From assembly GCA_003452735.1 (NCBI GenBank), contig DMNL01000045.1, forward strand, positions 1 through 16,116: 16,116 bases of DNA, written 5' to 3'. The notes below the pieces were generated by a model. The model had not been told where the DNA came from. It made no database searches and saw nothing but the letters and a program-made list of their open reading frames with translations. The stretch comes from Spirochaetaceae bacterium (lineage in GTDB: Bacteria; Spirochaetota; Spirochaetia; Treponematales; Rectinemataceae). Both the position numbers and the translations under genes were made by a program. This document shows, one piece after another, positions 8,450 through 15,654 of this stretch. How positions within the stretch are numbered: the first letter of the stretch is position 1; every line of letters begins with the position of its first letter.

Positions 8450-8478
8450 TTTATTCTTATGTTTCTATAGTGGATATT

Positions 8479-9000
8479 TCATGAGCATGCCTCCAGTAGT
8501 TTGATTGTCTGATTGGTTAGTCCAAAAGCCTCTTTAAAGCATTGCAAAGGCGTAAAGCCATTTAGGATCTTTCGTAGGTATGTATTTATCAAGTCTTGGA
8601 TTTCTTTTATCTTCTTATCGCCGATAAGGTTGAATTTGGTGCCTTTGGGCAGGAATCTTCGAATGATGCTGTTGTGGTTCTCAATAGTTCCTAGCTCTTC
8701 CAAGCAGTAGGGATAAGCGAAATAGAGGGTCATCCGTACGCCTTTAGTCAACACCGAGTCTTCAAGGCCGTAGACAACTGATCGTTTTGTCGCTCTTCTG
8801 AAAGATTTTGCCCAGCATGGTTGGACTGTGTAACTTCCGATATCCGTTACTGCCTTCGTAGTAGTATTACAATGCCAGTCGCTCTTTCCAGGTAAAGTGG
8901 CTTCCCTTACTATACTGTTCCAGAGTAAGCTGTGTACGTCCCATGGAACTTCCGTGTCTGTCCTGATTTGTTGAAAAACCAATGATAGCACGACTCCCAT
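8479..9000 (-). pseudogene. Decayed IS30-family transposase remnant
   Basis: The open frame of 173 codons has a clear IS30 C-terminal end: YFAYPYCLEELGTIEN (93-108) corresponds to the usual YFAHPYxxWERGxxEN, followed by IIRRFLPKGT and a TP-x2-CF motif. The DDE glutamate would be E107. Upstream, DWHCNT (41-46) resembles the first catalytic block D-W-E-x-D-T but with Asn where Asp is needed, and RATKRS (69-74) resembles the ERKTR block. The distance from that block to YFAYPY is only about 20 residues against roughly 70 in intact IS30 transposases, so the segment with the second Asp is missing. Residues before 40 are not recognisable. It cannot encode a working enzyme. Its end lies next to the IS-end-like repeat at 8422. 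Confidence 0.75.
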
Positions 9001-9117
9001 TGGACTTCTTTCTTCTGCTTTCTCTTCCTTCTTTATGTCGACATTTAACGTTACTGCTCGCTCTTACATAACTAGGTCAAATTTTATTGTTGGTGTCCTT
9101 ATTGCATTTTCGTGACT

Positions 9118-9519
9118 TTATTTTGTCCAATTTTCTATTCTTAATACTTCGACCTTGCCGAATTCTTTTTCATTGTTTGTTACAAGAATGCCATCATAAA
9201 ATTTTACAATTGATGCTATCAATAGATCATTTGGTCCAATCAGTGCTCCTGTTTTCTCCATTTTTTCTCTTATATCCGCGTAGACATACGTCATTAAATC
9301 ATCAAATGCAATGATCTCAAATGGTTCGAGGAACATTTCAACTTTCTCTATATTGGATTTTCGATTTTTGCTCTTATATGCACCAAAGAATAATTCCGCC
9401 TTTACTATGGATGGAATACCGATTTCATTCGGGGGTATCGATAATACTTTTTCCTTTATTGATTCATATTTCCCATTAAGAAAGTAAATGCAAGTATTAG
9501 TATCGAGGTAATATATCAT
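9118..9519 (-). CDS. vapC: VapC-type PIN-domain toxin ribonuclease
   Basis: 133 aa, the usual length for VapC. PIN toxins are Mg2+-dependent endoribonucleases that cut tRNA or rRNA to halt growth. The acidic active site is complete: D6 in YYLDTN, E42 in KAELFFGAY, D98 in GPNDLLIA, with N115/N116 in LVTNNEKEF where the fourth position usually falls. The ATG start overlaps the antitoxin stop by four bases (ATGA), so the two are translationally coupled. No frame damage is seen even though it lies between IS relics. A plasmid-type VapC1 (FitB/VapC4-5 clade) is likely; the RNA target cannot be read from the sequence. Confidence 0.92.
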   Translation of the reverse strand: MIYYLDTNTCIYFLNGKYESIKEKVLSIPPNEIGIPSIVKAELFFGAYKSKNRKSNIEKVEMFLEPFEIIAFDDLMTYVYADIREKMEKTGALIGPNDLLIASIVKFYDGILVTNNEKEFGKVEVLRIENWTK

Positions 9520-9746
9520 ATTTCTTCTCTTTGAGAGTCATACGCGAAATCTGTTTCATTTGGTTCTACAAAGGTCTCATCTTGAATAGATCCAAACAGA
9601 TCCTCAAAGCCAGGAGGATATACTGGATCTACTCTAGAACGGATTTGTTCAGTCACCCATTTTGAGATAGAAGTATGCTGGCGTTTTGCAGCATTTTCGA
9701 TTTTTTTTAGAGTCTTTTCATCAATATAGAGTGATATTTGCGGCAT
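9516..9746 (-). CDS. Ribbon-helix-helix antitoxin partner of VapC
   Basis: 76 aa. The N-terminus MPQISLYIDEKTLKKIE forms the DNA-binding strand and first helix of a ribbon-helix-helix fold, followed by the second helix around SISKWVTEQIRS. The acidic, proline-containing tail (DPVYPPGFEDLFG and on to the C-terminus) fits a toxin-binding segment that neutralises the PIN domain. I choose the ATG at 9744-9746 because AAAGGAG ends six bases before it. The ATG two codons upstream abuts the Shine-Dalgarno site with no spacing, and the upstream MIFF start overlaps the -10 region. The gene overlaps the toxin start by four bases. RHH antitoxins normally repress their own operon. Confidence 0.87.
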   Translation of the reverse strand: MPQISLYIDEKTLKKIENAAKRQHTSISKWVTEQIRSRVDPVYPPGFEDLFGSIQDETFVEPNETDFAYDSQREEI

Positions 9747-9766
9747 AGGCATCTCCTTTCGTAAAA

Positions 9767-9795
9767 AGAATATCATTTGAGTTAGCTTAAGTCAA
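9767..9795 (-). promoter_or_regulatory. Promoter of the RHH-vapC operon
   Basis: On the minus strand TTGACT (9795-9790), a 17-bp spacer and TATTCT (9772-9767). This is 5 of 6 and 4 of 6 to consensus at ideal spacing. Transcription would start near 9760, about 15 nt before the chosen antitoxin ATG, which supports the shorter antitoxin start. Confidence 0.6.
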
Positions 9796-9809
9796 GTATA
9801 TGTTAAAGT

Positions 9810-9825
9810 ATAATTGTGCAATTAT
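9810..9825. repeat. 16-bp palindrome upstream of the RHH-vapC promoter
   Basis: ATAATTG (9810-9816), TG, CAATTAT (9819-9825). It lies about 15 bp upstream of the -35 box of the toxin-antitoxin operon and touches the IS-end-like repeat at 9825. It could be an antitoxin site or part of an IS boundary. Confidence 0.4.
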
Positions 9826-9852
9826 CTCCTGTAAAGTATTTTGTCAACTTAA
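9825..9852 (+). repeat. IS-end-like repeat, copy 2
   Basis: Shares TCTCCTGTAAAGTA (9825-9838) exactly, and 24 of 28 bases overall, with the copy at 8422-8449. Both copies point the same way, so they are not the two inverted ends of one element. More likely they are one end from each of two related insertions, or a direct repeat left by rearrangement. Confidence 0.6.
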
Positions 9853-9870
9853 GTTAATCAAATTTAAAAA

Positions 9871-10026
9871 TCCACTGCCTTTGGTGGTTCAGAAGCGATT
9901 GTTATTATAAAGGGGAAGACAGCGAAAGCGGTTTTCAAGGGGCATAAGAATCTGAAGGAGAAGCCATATTGGAGAAACTATTTCTGGAGTAGGGTATATT
10001 GTGTTAAGACCAGAAGCTATCGATAA
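9871..10026 (+). pseudogene. Fragment of IS200/IS605-type TnpA transposase
   Basis: A frame of about 50 codons reads VIIKGKTAKAVFKGHKNL and then YWRNYFWSRVYCV, matching the part of Y1 HuH transposases that runs from the KG(K/R)(T/S) block to the FWS-x-xYxV block. The HuH motif, which should lie upstream, and the C-terminal helix with the catalytic Tyr are both absent. The frame ends at TAA 10024-10026. The TnpA-like part probably stops near 10005, where IS1634-like coding begins in another frame. It is a scrap with no activity expected. Confidence 0.55.
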
Positions 10027-10290
10027 AGTTGAGCGAAACTATGGTTACTTTGCCCTTCTGTCTAATGAGAACAAAGACCCTTTCGACGCACTCAAAATCT
10101 ATCGCACCAAGGATTTTTGATCTCGCTCATGTATCTTTCCTATATCGATAAGGTGATGCATGACCAAGGCCTTTATGAGAACTATGCTCTCACTGAGCTT
10201 CTCGATGAACTCGATGTCATCGAGTGCTATAGACAAATCGAACAGAAAAATTTGCACCACAGTCCGATTAAGCCATCTAATGAAAGCTGT
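9980..10290 (+). pseudogene. Remnants of an IS1634-like (IS4 superfamily) transposase
   Basis: Two pieces in different frames. The first (9980-10120) ends VLRPEAIDKVERNYGYF and then ALLSNENKDPFDALKIYRTKD before a TGA. This is the block just before the catalytic Glu region of IS1634 transposases. The second (from about 10120) reads MYLSYIDKVMHDQGL and then ALTELLDELDVIECY, the C-terminal end of the same family. The segment normally between them is deleted, with a frame change at the joint. The second frame runs on to 10320 into the 3' end of the opposite-strand ATPase gene, so homology probably ends before 10290. The original insertion may have removed whatever lay downstream of that gene. Confidence 0.72.
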
Positions 10291-10291
10291 C

Positions 10292-13200
10292 TCAATCCTT
10301 CTCAAACCCCTGGTCTGTAAACTTGAGGCTGCGCGCATTTTCGGTTACGGTCCGCAGCGTAGTCTCAGAGACACCCTTAGGAAAGCGTGCATCGATTTCC
10401 AGTACGAGATGCACCGTGGCACCTTCAGCATGTTGTAAGTGGCTTATTACTTCTTCCATGATAGTGGATACGTCACGCACTGTCCGAAGAGAATCGAGCT
10501 CGACAGAACCATGGAAGCGGCGGTACGCGGCGCCTGCTTGCATTTCTTGTCGACCGTCGTAGGAACGCGTGCCACTCGCGTTATCGATGATTTCTCCATA
10601 TCCACGATTTCCGTACAAGGTAGCTTCGTCTTTTCTAGTCCCATCGTCAAAGAGGCTTGCGATTGGCCGATTCATAACTGCACTCGGCTGCCCATCGCAT
10701 CCCTGTGTGTATTCTTGAGTATGCAGTTCCATTTCGACGCTGAGTTGGGCTGCAGCGATTTCGGGCTTTACAAGAAGTGCAGGGCTATTCTCATCAGTGA
10801 GTGAGATATATTCGCCAGCGCGCAAGCCTCGATAGCGCTGTTCGTTTTCATCCCACGCGTCAGCATACGCAAAAGTGTCACGCTCCCAGGTGAGCTCGCT
10901 TAAGCCTTGAGAAATGGCGTCGAGTAGTATATGTGGGGACTTAAGGCGGGGAAGGTACGTGTATTTTGCAAAGTCTTCGACAAGCTGCGCAATCGACACA
11001 TGGTTATTTCGCCACAGTGGGATTCGATCCATGTGCATCTTGAGGATCGAGCCTCCGAGACTTGAGAGCAAGTGCTCTTCGTTTTTAAGCTTCCGACAGA
11101 CGCGCTGCGCAAGTGCTTCCTGCCCAGTCACCCTAAGAAAAGTAAAGTGGACCGCATCATACGGGTCTTTTTGTTCAGGAACAATGACCCATTGGTAGGT
11201 CTCACCGATTCGCGCATGGACTGTCTCGTCGGAGAGGCTTCGCTGATTTTCTGCTTGACTTATCTGTGTTGCGGTTAGATCGAGTGCGACTTTCTCTGCA
11301 ACAATGGACTCCCATGCGAGGAATTGCCGCATCGCATCTTCGAGGTCCTGCATGCGAATGCGGTCAGGAGCTAAAAAAATGAGTGTATTGCGATAGACAC
11401 GTGGCCCATTTCCTCTCGATTCGAGGAGCGCCTTTGCAGCTACTTCTGCAGGGCTGCCCGCTTCTCTGCCATAGACGTGATCAGGCCCAAAGATTACCAC
11501 CTTGCAGCTTGTGTCGTCAGGTACATCTTGCGCAGACTGAGGAAAGACATGGATGCGCGAAAAATCACCGCGTTCGGATGTCTCGATGCGCATGCGCCGC
11601 TCGAGTTCGGCCACAACTTTATCGGGATTTCTCTTGAGATCCTCAGCTCTATTTGCCGCAATTTGGATCACCGTCGGTTGCAGCGAATACCAGTATCGGT
11701 TGCCATCTTGATAGAGATAAGTAGCTTGGGCAGCAAGCCTACGGAGCGCATCACCAAATACAGCAACAGGCTCCCCAGGAAGAACGCAGCCAAGTTTGAT
11801 GCGCCTATCTTCAATGCCTTTATGTGCACTGTCGGTAAGCGGTGCAGAGCCTAAGTAGATAGTGCGTGCTACTCTGCGAGTTGCGGAGTACTTACCTAAA
11901 TTCGTTATCTCTGCATCGATCTTTTGAGGTAGAGAATTGGGTCCATCGATATCTTTTTCGATAATCGATGCCCAAGAATCGGCGAGGTAACGATTGAGCT
12001 CGGCTTTGATGCCCGGATCGTCCATATCGATGCTTGAGGGCATTATGAGCGGGCTGCGATCGTTGTCTTGCCAGAGCCGATGAATCACCATGGCCATGAG
12101 CCGCAATACGCCGCGGGTGCGCTGAAACTTCGGCAATGTCGACCAGTCAGTGTAAAGCCGCTCGAAAAGCTCAGGATGGATGGGGTACGAAGCCTTTATC
12201 TTTTGTTCGTACTCGGATTCTCGACATTCTGAAGGAAACTCCTGCGATTGGCTGCGGTACAAGTCAGAAAACGCTCGTGCTACAACATCGCGATCCCGAA
12301 AGGCCATTTGGTCGATCATAGGTTCAAAAAGGCGTCGTTTGACAATTTCGAATCCTTCTTCAGCAGTTGCAGGTCTCCAGGAAGACTCGACACGCCCTAT
12401 CACATTGCGCAGTCGATCGAGCGCATCTCGGCCTCGAATGCCTCCCACTTCGACGTCCTCGATCGTCGCATTGGGCGACACAGGTGCATCCGATGCAGGG
12501 AGGCTTATCACCACAAGACAATTGCCCGCATTCTTTGCGGCCTCGGTGAGCGTCTGGGCAAAAGTGAATTGCGTATCAAAGCTGCCTGCAGGCAGATCGT
12601 TTGTATCATGGAGTTGGCGTGCGTAGGCAACCCACTCATCGATCAAAATAAGGCACGGACCATACTCAACAAAGAGCTGGCGCAACCTATCGCCAGGGTT
12701 CGTTGCATGCTCATCATCATGGCGGATTTTTTCGTACGCCGTACGTCCTCCAAGTTGCCATGCTAGTTCTCCCCACAAAGTACGAATTTCTGTACCATCA
12801 TCTTCGATGATCGGATTGCCGGGCGATAGCCGAGTACCGACAAGCACTACGCGTCGCACTGAGGGCAATTGGGTGGTACCTGCTTCCTGCAATACAGGCT
12901 CCATGCCCGCAAGGGCAAGTGGTGATATACCCGAAAAAAGGTGATAGAGTGCCAGCATTGAATGGGTTTTGCCACCGCCAAAGTTCGTCTGCAGTTGGAC
13001 AACAGGATCGCCGCCTTTCCCGGAAAGCCTAGAAATTGCATTGACCAAGAGCTTTTTGAGGCTTGCGGTAAGATAGGTTCGCTTAAAAAATTCTATAGGA
13101 TCGCGGTATTCAGCTGAACCCTCTCCGCGATAGACCTGCCATAAGTCTGCGGCAAATTCCGCTTCTTGGAACCTGCCCGATGCCACATCTGGATGCGGCG

Positions 13201-13720
13201 TTACTACTTCGCGCCAAGGTTTGAGTGCGCCGGACACAGTCTGTTCGGTAAAAAGCTTAGGCGCCTTTCTACGCTCATTGCGAGCTTGCTCGTCGTAGAA
13301 GACACGCAGTGCCTCGCCTTTCATGCGGTTTACTTCTTCTGCCTCAGGAGAAGAGATCGCAGTAAGAAGCCGGTATGCGGAGTCAAGCATGCGGTAGGTA
13401 TCTTCAGTGGAAAAGCTTTCTTGATGAGCCCATTTGTTCCGAAACATTTTGAGCTCGGACACCAGATTGCGCTCAGATTGGCCAAGGACTATTTTAAAAA
13501 TATCATTCCATGCATCCCACATGAGCGTCAGGAGCGCCGAAACATCCCATTGCGATACAGGTTTGCCTGCCAAATTGCGATCAGAAACCTGCATTCTTTG
13601 GATAGGATTGTCGACCAAGCTTGGCAGCCGAGCGCTCACTTCGCGATCAATAAACGGCGCAAGGCCATTTCGCAAGAGCTCGAGCCCTTTGCCGACCCGC
13701 TCATGATTGGTGATCGCCAT
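10292..13720 (-). CDS. Swt1-HEPN and DUF499 ATPase, phage-defence associated
   Basis: 1142 aa, apparently complete. The N-terminal 130 residues match the Swt1-family HEPN domain, with RNKWAH (94-99) as its R-x4-H catalytic-type motif. The DUF499 (COG1483) ATPase follows: FGGGKTHS (247-254, K251) is its characteristic P-loop and LILIDEW (357-363) the Walker B strand. The rest forms the large DUF499 body and ends SLKFTDQGFEKD, a typical family terminus. Relatives sit in defence loci with a DUF1156 DNA methylase, DUF3780 and a helicase. None of these partners is in this window, and IS1634-like debris begins right at the 3' end. HEPN domains are often RNases, so an RNA-cutting abortive response is a reasonable inference. 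The ATG has AGGAG six bases upstream. Base composition is richer in GC than both neighbours, suggesting separate acquisition. Confidence 0.88.
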   Translation of the reverse strand: MAITNHERVGKGLELLRNGLAPFIDREVSARLPSLVDNPIQRMQVSDRNLAGKPVSQWDVSALLTLMWDAWNDIFKIVLGQSERNLVSELKMFRNKWAHQESFSTEDTYRMLDSAYRLLTAISSPEAEEVNRMKGEALRVFYDEQARNERRKAPKLFTEQTVSGALKPWREVVTPHPDVASGRFQEAEFAADLWQVYRGEGSAEYRDPIEFFKRTYLTASLKKLLVNAISRLSGKGGDPVVQLQTNFGGGKTHSMLALYHLFSGISPLALAGMEPVLQEAGTTQLPSVRRVVLVGTRLSPGNPIIEDDGTEIRTLWGELAWQLGGRTAYEKIRHDDEHATNPGDRLRQLFVEYGPCLILIDEWVAYARQLHDTNDLPAGSFDTQFTFAQTLTEAAKNAGNCLVVISLPASDAPVSPNATIEDVEVGGIRGRDALDRLRNVIGRVESSWRPATAEEGFEIVKRRLFEPMIDQMAFRDRDVVARAFSDLYRSQSQEFPSECRESEYEQKIKASYPIHPELFERLYTDWSTLPKFQRTRGVLRLMAMVIHRLWQDNDRSPLIMPSSIDMDDPGIKAELNRYLADSWASIIEKDIDGPNSLPQKIDAEITNLGKYSATRRVARTIYLGSAPLTDSAHKGIEDRRIKLGCVLPGEPVAVFGDALRRLAAQATYLYQDGNRYWYSLQPTVIQIAANRAEDLKRNPDKVVAELERRMRIETSERGDFSRIHVFPQSAQDVPDDTSCKVVIFGPDHVYGREAGSPAEVAAKALLESRGNGPRVYRNTLIFLAPDRIRMQDLEDAMRQFLAWESIVAEKVALDLTATQISQAENQRSLSDETVHARIGETYQWVIVPEQKDPYDAVHFTFLRVTGQEALAQRVCRKLKNEEHLLSSLGGSILKMHMDRIPLWRNNHVSIAQLVEDFAKYTYLPRLKSPHILLDAISQGLSELTWERDTFAYADAWDENEQRYRGLRAGEYISLTDENSPALLVKPEIAAAQLSVEMELHTQEYTQGCDGQPSAVMNRPIASLFDDGTRKDEATLYGNRGYGEIIDNASGTRSYDGRQEMQAGAAYRRFHGSVELDSLRTVRDVSTIMEEVISHLQHAEGATVHLVLEIDARFPKGVSETTLRTVTENARSLKFTDQGFEKD

Positions 13721-13788
13721 TTTTTGCTCCTGATTTTTATTGTGTTCTTGAAATAGCTCTGCTCGACAAGAAAAAATTGCACGAAAAA

Positions 13789-13817
13789 ATCATTGCATGA
13801 GGAGTTGCTGTTGTCAA
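13789..13817 (-). promoter_or_regulatory. Promoter for the HEPN-DUF499 gene
   Basis: Minus-strand TTGACA (13817-13812), a perfect -35, then a 17-bp spacer and AATGAT (13794-13789), 4 of 6 to the -10 consensus. The transcript would start near 13782, giving a leader of about 60 nt. This implies the gene can be transcribed apart from the toxin-antitoxin operon upstream. Confidence 0.55.
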
Positions 13818-13892
13818 GCAATTCAGTAAAGATGCTTTATACCTCTCATCAATTCAGGGTGGATAGGCCAAAATCCCTTCTTATATTTTTGC

Positions 13893-14270
13893 TTAAGGTT
13901 CGAATCGCTTGCACTGTATAGTTGGAATGAATTTGTAGTGCTTGTCGTTGGCGGTGAAAAGCATTTCTCCTCTCTGCACGACGGTGGCCGCAATCAATGC
14001 ATCTGCTAAATACATCGAATGACTAAACACATATTCTTGTATATAGAACATCGCTCTTGAGGAAATCTCCCTGTCTATTTGAATAATATCCGTATTCCAA
14101 TCCTGTATTTGTTTTTGAAAAAGTCGGTACTCTTCTTTGTTCTTCATCCCTTGCACAAGTTCAATATAGGTTACGACCGATATTGAGAATGGAAGTGCTG
14201 TTTCAACAGCATTTTTTGCCTTTTCATTGCCTCGGAGATACCAAATAAGCACATCCGTGTCGAGTATCAA
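13893..14270 (-). CDS. PIN-domain toxin (VapC-like) paired with Phd-type antitoxin
   Basis: 125 aa. All four acidic PIN positions are visible: D4 in MILDTDVL, E37 in TYIELVQG, D90 in LADALIAA and D109 in FTANDKHY. An active Mg2+-dependent RNase is predicted. The start is TTG at 14270-14268, overlapping the antitoxin TGA by four bases (TTGA); the next in-frame ATG would remove the first catalytic Asp, so TTG is well supported. It differs strongly from the PIN toxin at 9118-9519 and has a different antitoxin class, so this is a second, independent module and not a duplication. The gene could be filed as vapC by annotation habit, though with a Phd partner the name is loose. Confidence 0.88.
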   Translation of the reverse strand: MILDTDVLIWYLRGNEKAKNAVETALPFSISVVTYIELVQGMKNKEEYRLFQKQIQDWNTDIIQIDREISSRAMFYIQEYVFSHSMYLADALIAATVVQRGEMLFTANDKHYKFIPTIQCKRFEP

Positions 14271-14524
14271 AATTCTCTCCCTTTTCTGAGATCGCGGACC
14301 TGTTCCTCGACCGATTTCTCTATAGGATAATCTTTCCAGAGGCCAAATATACCCTCATCTTTTCCGGCTGCCTGAAGCTTTTCCTCAAGTTTGTTTTCTT
14401 TTTCAAGAGGGATGATTTTTGCAAGCGCTTTCCCATGGTATGTAATGATAACTTCATGCCCTTTTGCGACATGATCGATAATCTTGCCGGGTTGAATGCG
14501 CAGTTCTTTTGTAGTTATCTTCAT
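14267..14524 (-). CDS. Phd/YefM-family antitoxin
   Basis: 85 aa. MKITTKELRIQPGKIIDHVAKGHEVIITYHGKALAKIIPL is the classic Phd/YefM N-terminal DNA-binding fold: strand, helix, strand, with GKALAKIIP in the last strand. The C-terminal half is charged and carries FGLWKD, a motif common at the toxin-binding end of Phd antitoxins of PIN toxins. The ATG at 14524 has GAGG seven bases upstream. Two near-identical operator-like repeats on the promoter just upstream suggest autorepression by antitoxin or toxin-antitoxin complex. Confidence 0.9.
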   Translation of the reverse strand: MKITTKELRIQPGKIIDHVAKGHEVIITYHGKALAKIIPLEKENKLEEKLQAAGKDEGIFGLWKDYPIEKSVEEQVRDLRKGREF

Positions 14525-14539
14525 AGACTCACCTCATAA

Positions 14540-14564
14540 AGTATACACTTCCTAGTATACACTT
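14540..14564. promoter_or_regulatory. Twin operators of the Phd-PIN operon
   Basis: AGTATACACTT is present exactly at 14540-14550 and 14554-14564, 14 bp centre to centre. Each copy holds the palindrome GTATAC. The distal copy covers the -10 box and the proximal copy covers the expected transcription start, so binding would block RNA polymerase. Phd/YefM antitoxins typically bind paired short palindromes of this kind. Confidence 0.7.
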
Positions 14565-14582
14565 ATTCGAAGCGAATGGCAA
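14554..14582 (-). promoter_or_regulatory. Promoter of the Phd-PIN operon
   Basis: Minus-strand TTGCCA (14582-14577), a 17-bp spacer and TATACT (14559-14554). Both hexamers are 5 of 6 to consensus at ideal spacing. Transcription should begin near 14547, inside the proximal operator, with a short leader to the ATG at 14524. Confidence 0.7.
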
Positions 14583-14678
14583 GCTTTGAAAAATATCATA
14601 GCTTGTATATGCATAAATTGGAAAGAAACATGTACGCAATTCTTATTCTAGGGATAATTAACGATTATAAAAATAGTG

Positions 14679-14693
14679 ATGCCGCTAAGGCAT
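14679..14693 (-). terminator. Possible weak terminator after the 266-aa gene
   Basis: ATGCC (14679-14683), five-base loop, GGCAT (14689-14693). On the minus strand it is followed after CAC by TATTTTTAT. The stem is short and the T-run imperfect, but it sits just downstream of the stop of the 266-aa gene, in the right orientation. Confidence 0.35.
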
Positions 14694-14718
14694 AATTAAT
14701 GCAGTTGTTAGATTTGTC

Positions 14719-15519
14719 TTAGTTATTGTATTCAAAAAAAATACTATTCTCTCTATTTATTATTATGATTCTATCGATACAATCAAGATTGTCCTTGATT
14801 AAATAGATCTGCTCTTCAATGTATCTTTCATCTGCCTCAGAAGAGAAGCATATATCCCCTTCTGTATCTATCAATAACCAAGTTTGATTATTGGTTAAAT
14901 AACTTCTTATCTTATCGTTCTTTTCAAGAATTGCGTCAATTAACATTTTTCTGTAGATATTGCAATCGCCATAGCCGATAAGGACGTTCGTATTTTCTAT
15001 AAATTTGTAATGTCTTTCCCTATTGAAACTCTTATGCTTTTTATTGAGGTAGCTCTCCATTTGCCCCCTTGTTGTGTTTCTTCCAAATGTCTCTAATGCA
15101 ATTTTATTAATTTTCGCATTCTCCTCAGATATTACAGACCTGATTTCTAAGTTTATTTCGTTATCTGATTCGTCTAGCTTTAAGATGAAGTCTGGCTTTT
15201 CCCACTTCTTGAATTGAGCTATTTGGTTATGCTCGAGAAAAAATGAAAAAGAAGAATATTCATTGAACTCCTTAAGAAAACCATTATCATGGCCTGCAAT
15301 GTCGTAAATCCTATGAAAAATACTCCATAGTTTTCTATCTCTAAATACCTTGCTATCCATCATGGATAGATTCATCAAGTTGATTTTATATTCTTTATTG
15401 AAGAACACATATTCTTTGTAGAACAACTTTGGCTCACAAAAGTTAAGCCTCGCTATTTCATGAGCCTCTTTGTAGTCTTGCAAAAGTGAGTTTGCATAAT
15501 AATCAACGTCTTTGTTCAT
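14719..15519 (-). CDS. Unknown protein with a PD-(D/E)XK-like signature
   Basis: 266 aa, soluble, no signal peptide or membrane segment; family not recognised. The middle shows E96, then W106-E-K-P109-D110-F111, a short charged turn, and E125-I-R127 on a hydrophobic strand (INLEIRSV). This spacing resembles the core of PD-(D/E)XK nucleases, with Arg where Lys is usual. Downstream strands include NVLIGYG and WLLIDTEGD, followed by a closing strand pair DRIIIINRE / SIFFEYN, as often seen in restriction-like folds. I infer a possible nuclease or degenerate nuclease; the evidence is a motif only. Start ATG at 15519 has no strong Shine-Dalgarno site. A perfect 21-bp dyad lies 25 bp upstream. Its AT-rich composition matches the left operon more than the DUF499 gene. 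Confidence 0.72.
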   Translation of the reverse strand: MNKDVDYYANSLLQDYKEAHEIARLNFCEPKLFYKEYVFFNKEYKINLMNLSMMDSKVFRDRKLWSIFHRIYDIAGHDNGFLKEFNEYSSFSFFLEHNQIAQFKKWEKPDFILKLDESDNEINLEIRSVISEENAKINKIALETFGRNTTRGQMESYLNKKHKSFNRERHYKFIENTNVLIGYGDCNIYRKMLIDAILEKNDKIRSYLTNNQTWLLIDTEGDICFSSEADERYIEEQIYLIKDNLDCIDRIIIINRENSIFFEYNN

Positions 15520-15543
15520 TTTAGTTACTTGTAGAATTGATAT

Positions 15544-15564
15544 ATAAACCTAAAATAGGTTTAT
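15544..15564. promoter_or_regulatory. Perfect 21-bp dyad upstream of the 266-aa gene
   Basis: ATAAACCTA (15544-15552), AAA, TAGGTTTAT (15556-15564). All nine arm positions pair. It ends 25 bp before the ATG at 15519, the right place for an operator over a promoter. Alternatively it could end transcription from the truncated gene at 15655, though no T-run follows. Confidence 0.5.
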
Positions 15565-15654
15565 CTTATAAAGGCTATTTGACGCAAATCCTGCACCAAA
15601 GCATCAACTATTTGCAAAAATCATACCAACGATAATGCTAGGCCATTGCCGATC

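Noticed and set aside
9087..9314. Plus-strand open frame of 75 codons opposite vapC
   Set aside because: It lies over the complete PIN toxin gene and reads as hydrophobic noise typical of an antisense frame.
12180..12766. Long plus-strand open frames inside the DUF499 gene, including one at 13166-13756
   Set aside because: They are antisense to a well-supported 1142-codon gene, lack ribosome binding sites and have no recognisable motif.
10292..13720. BREX locus with the large ATPase as BrxC/PglY
   Set aside because: The Swt1-type HEPN N-terminus with the FGGGKTHS P-loop fits DUF499 better, and no BrxA, BrxB, PglX or PglZ gene is in the window.
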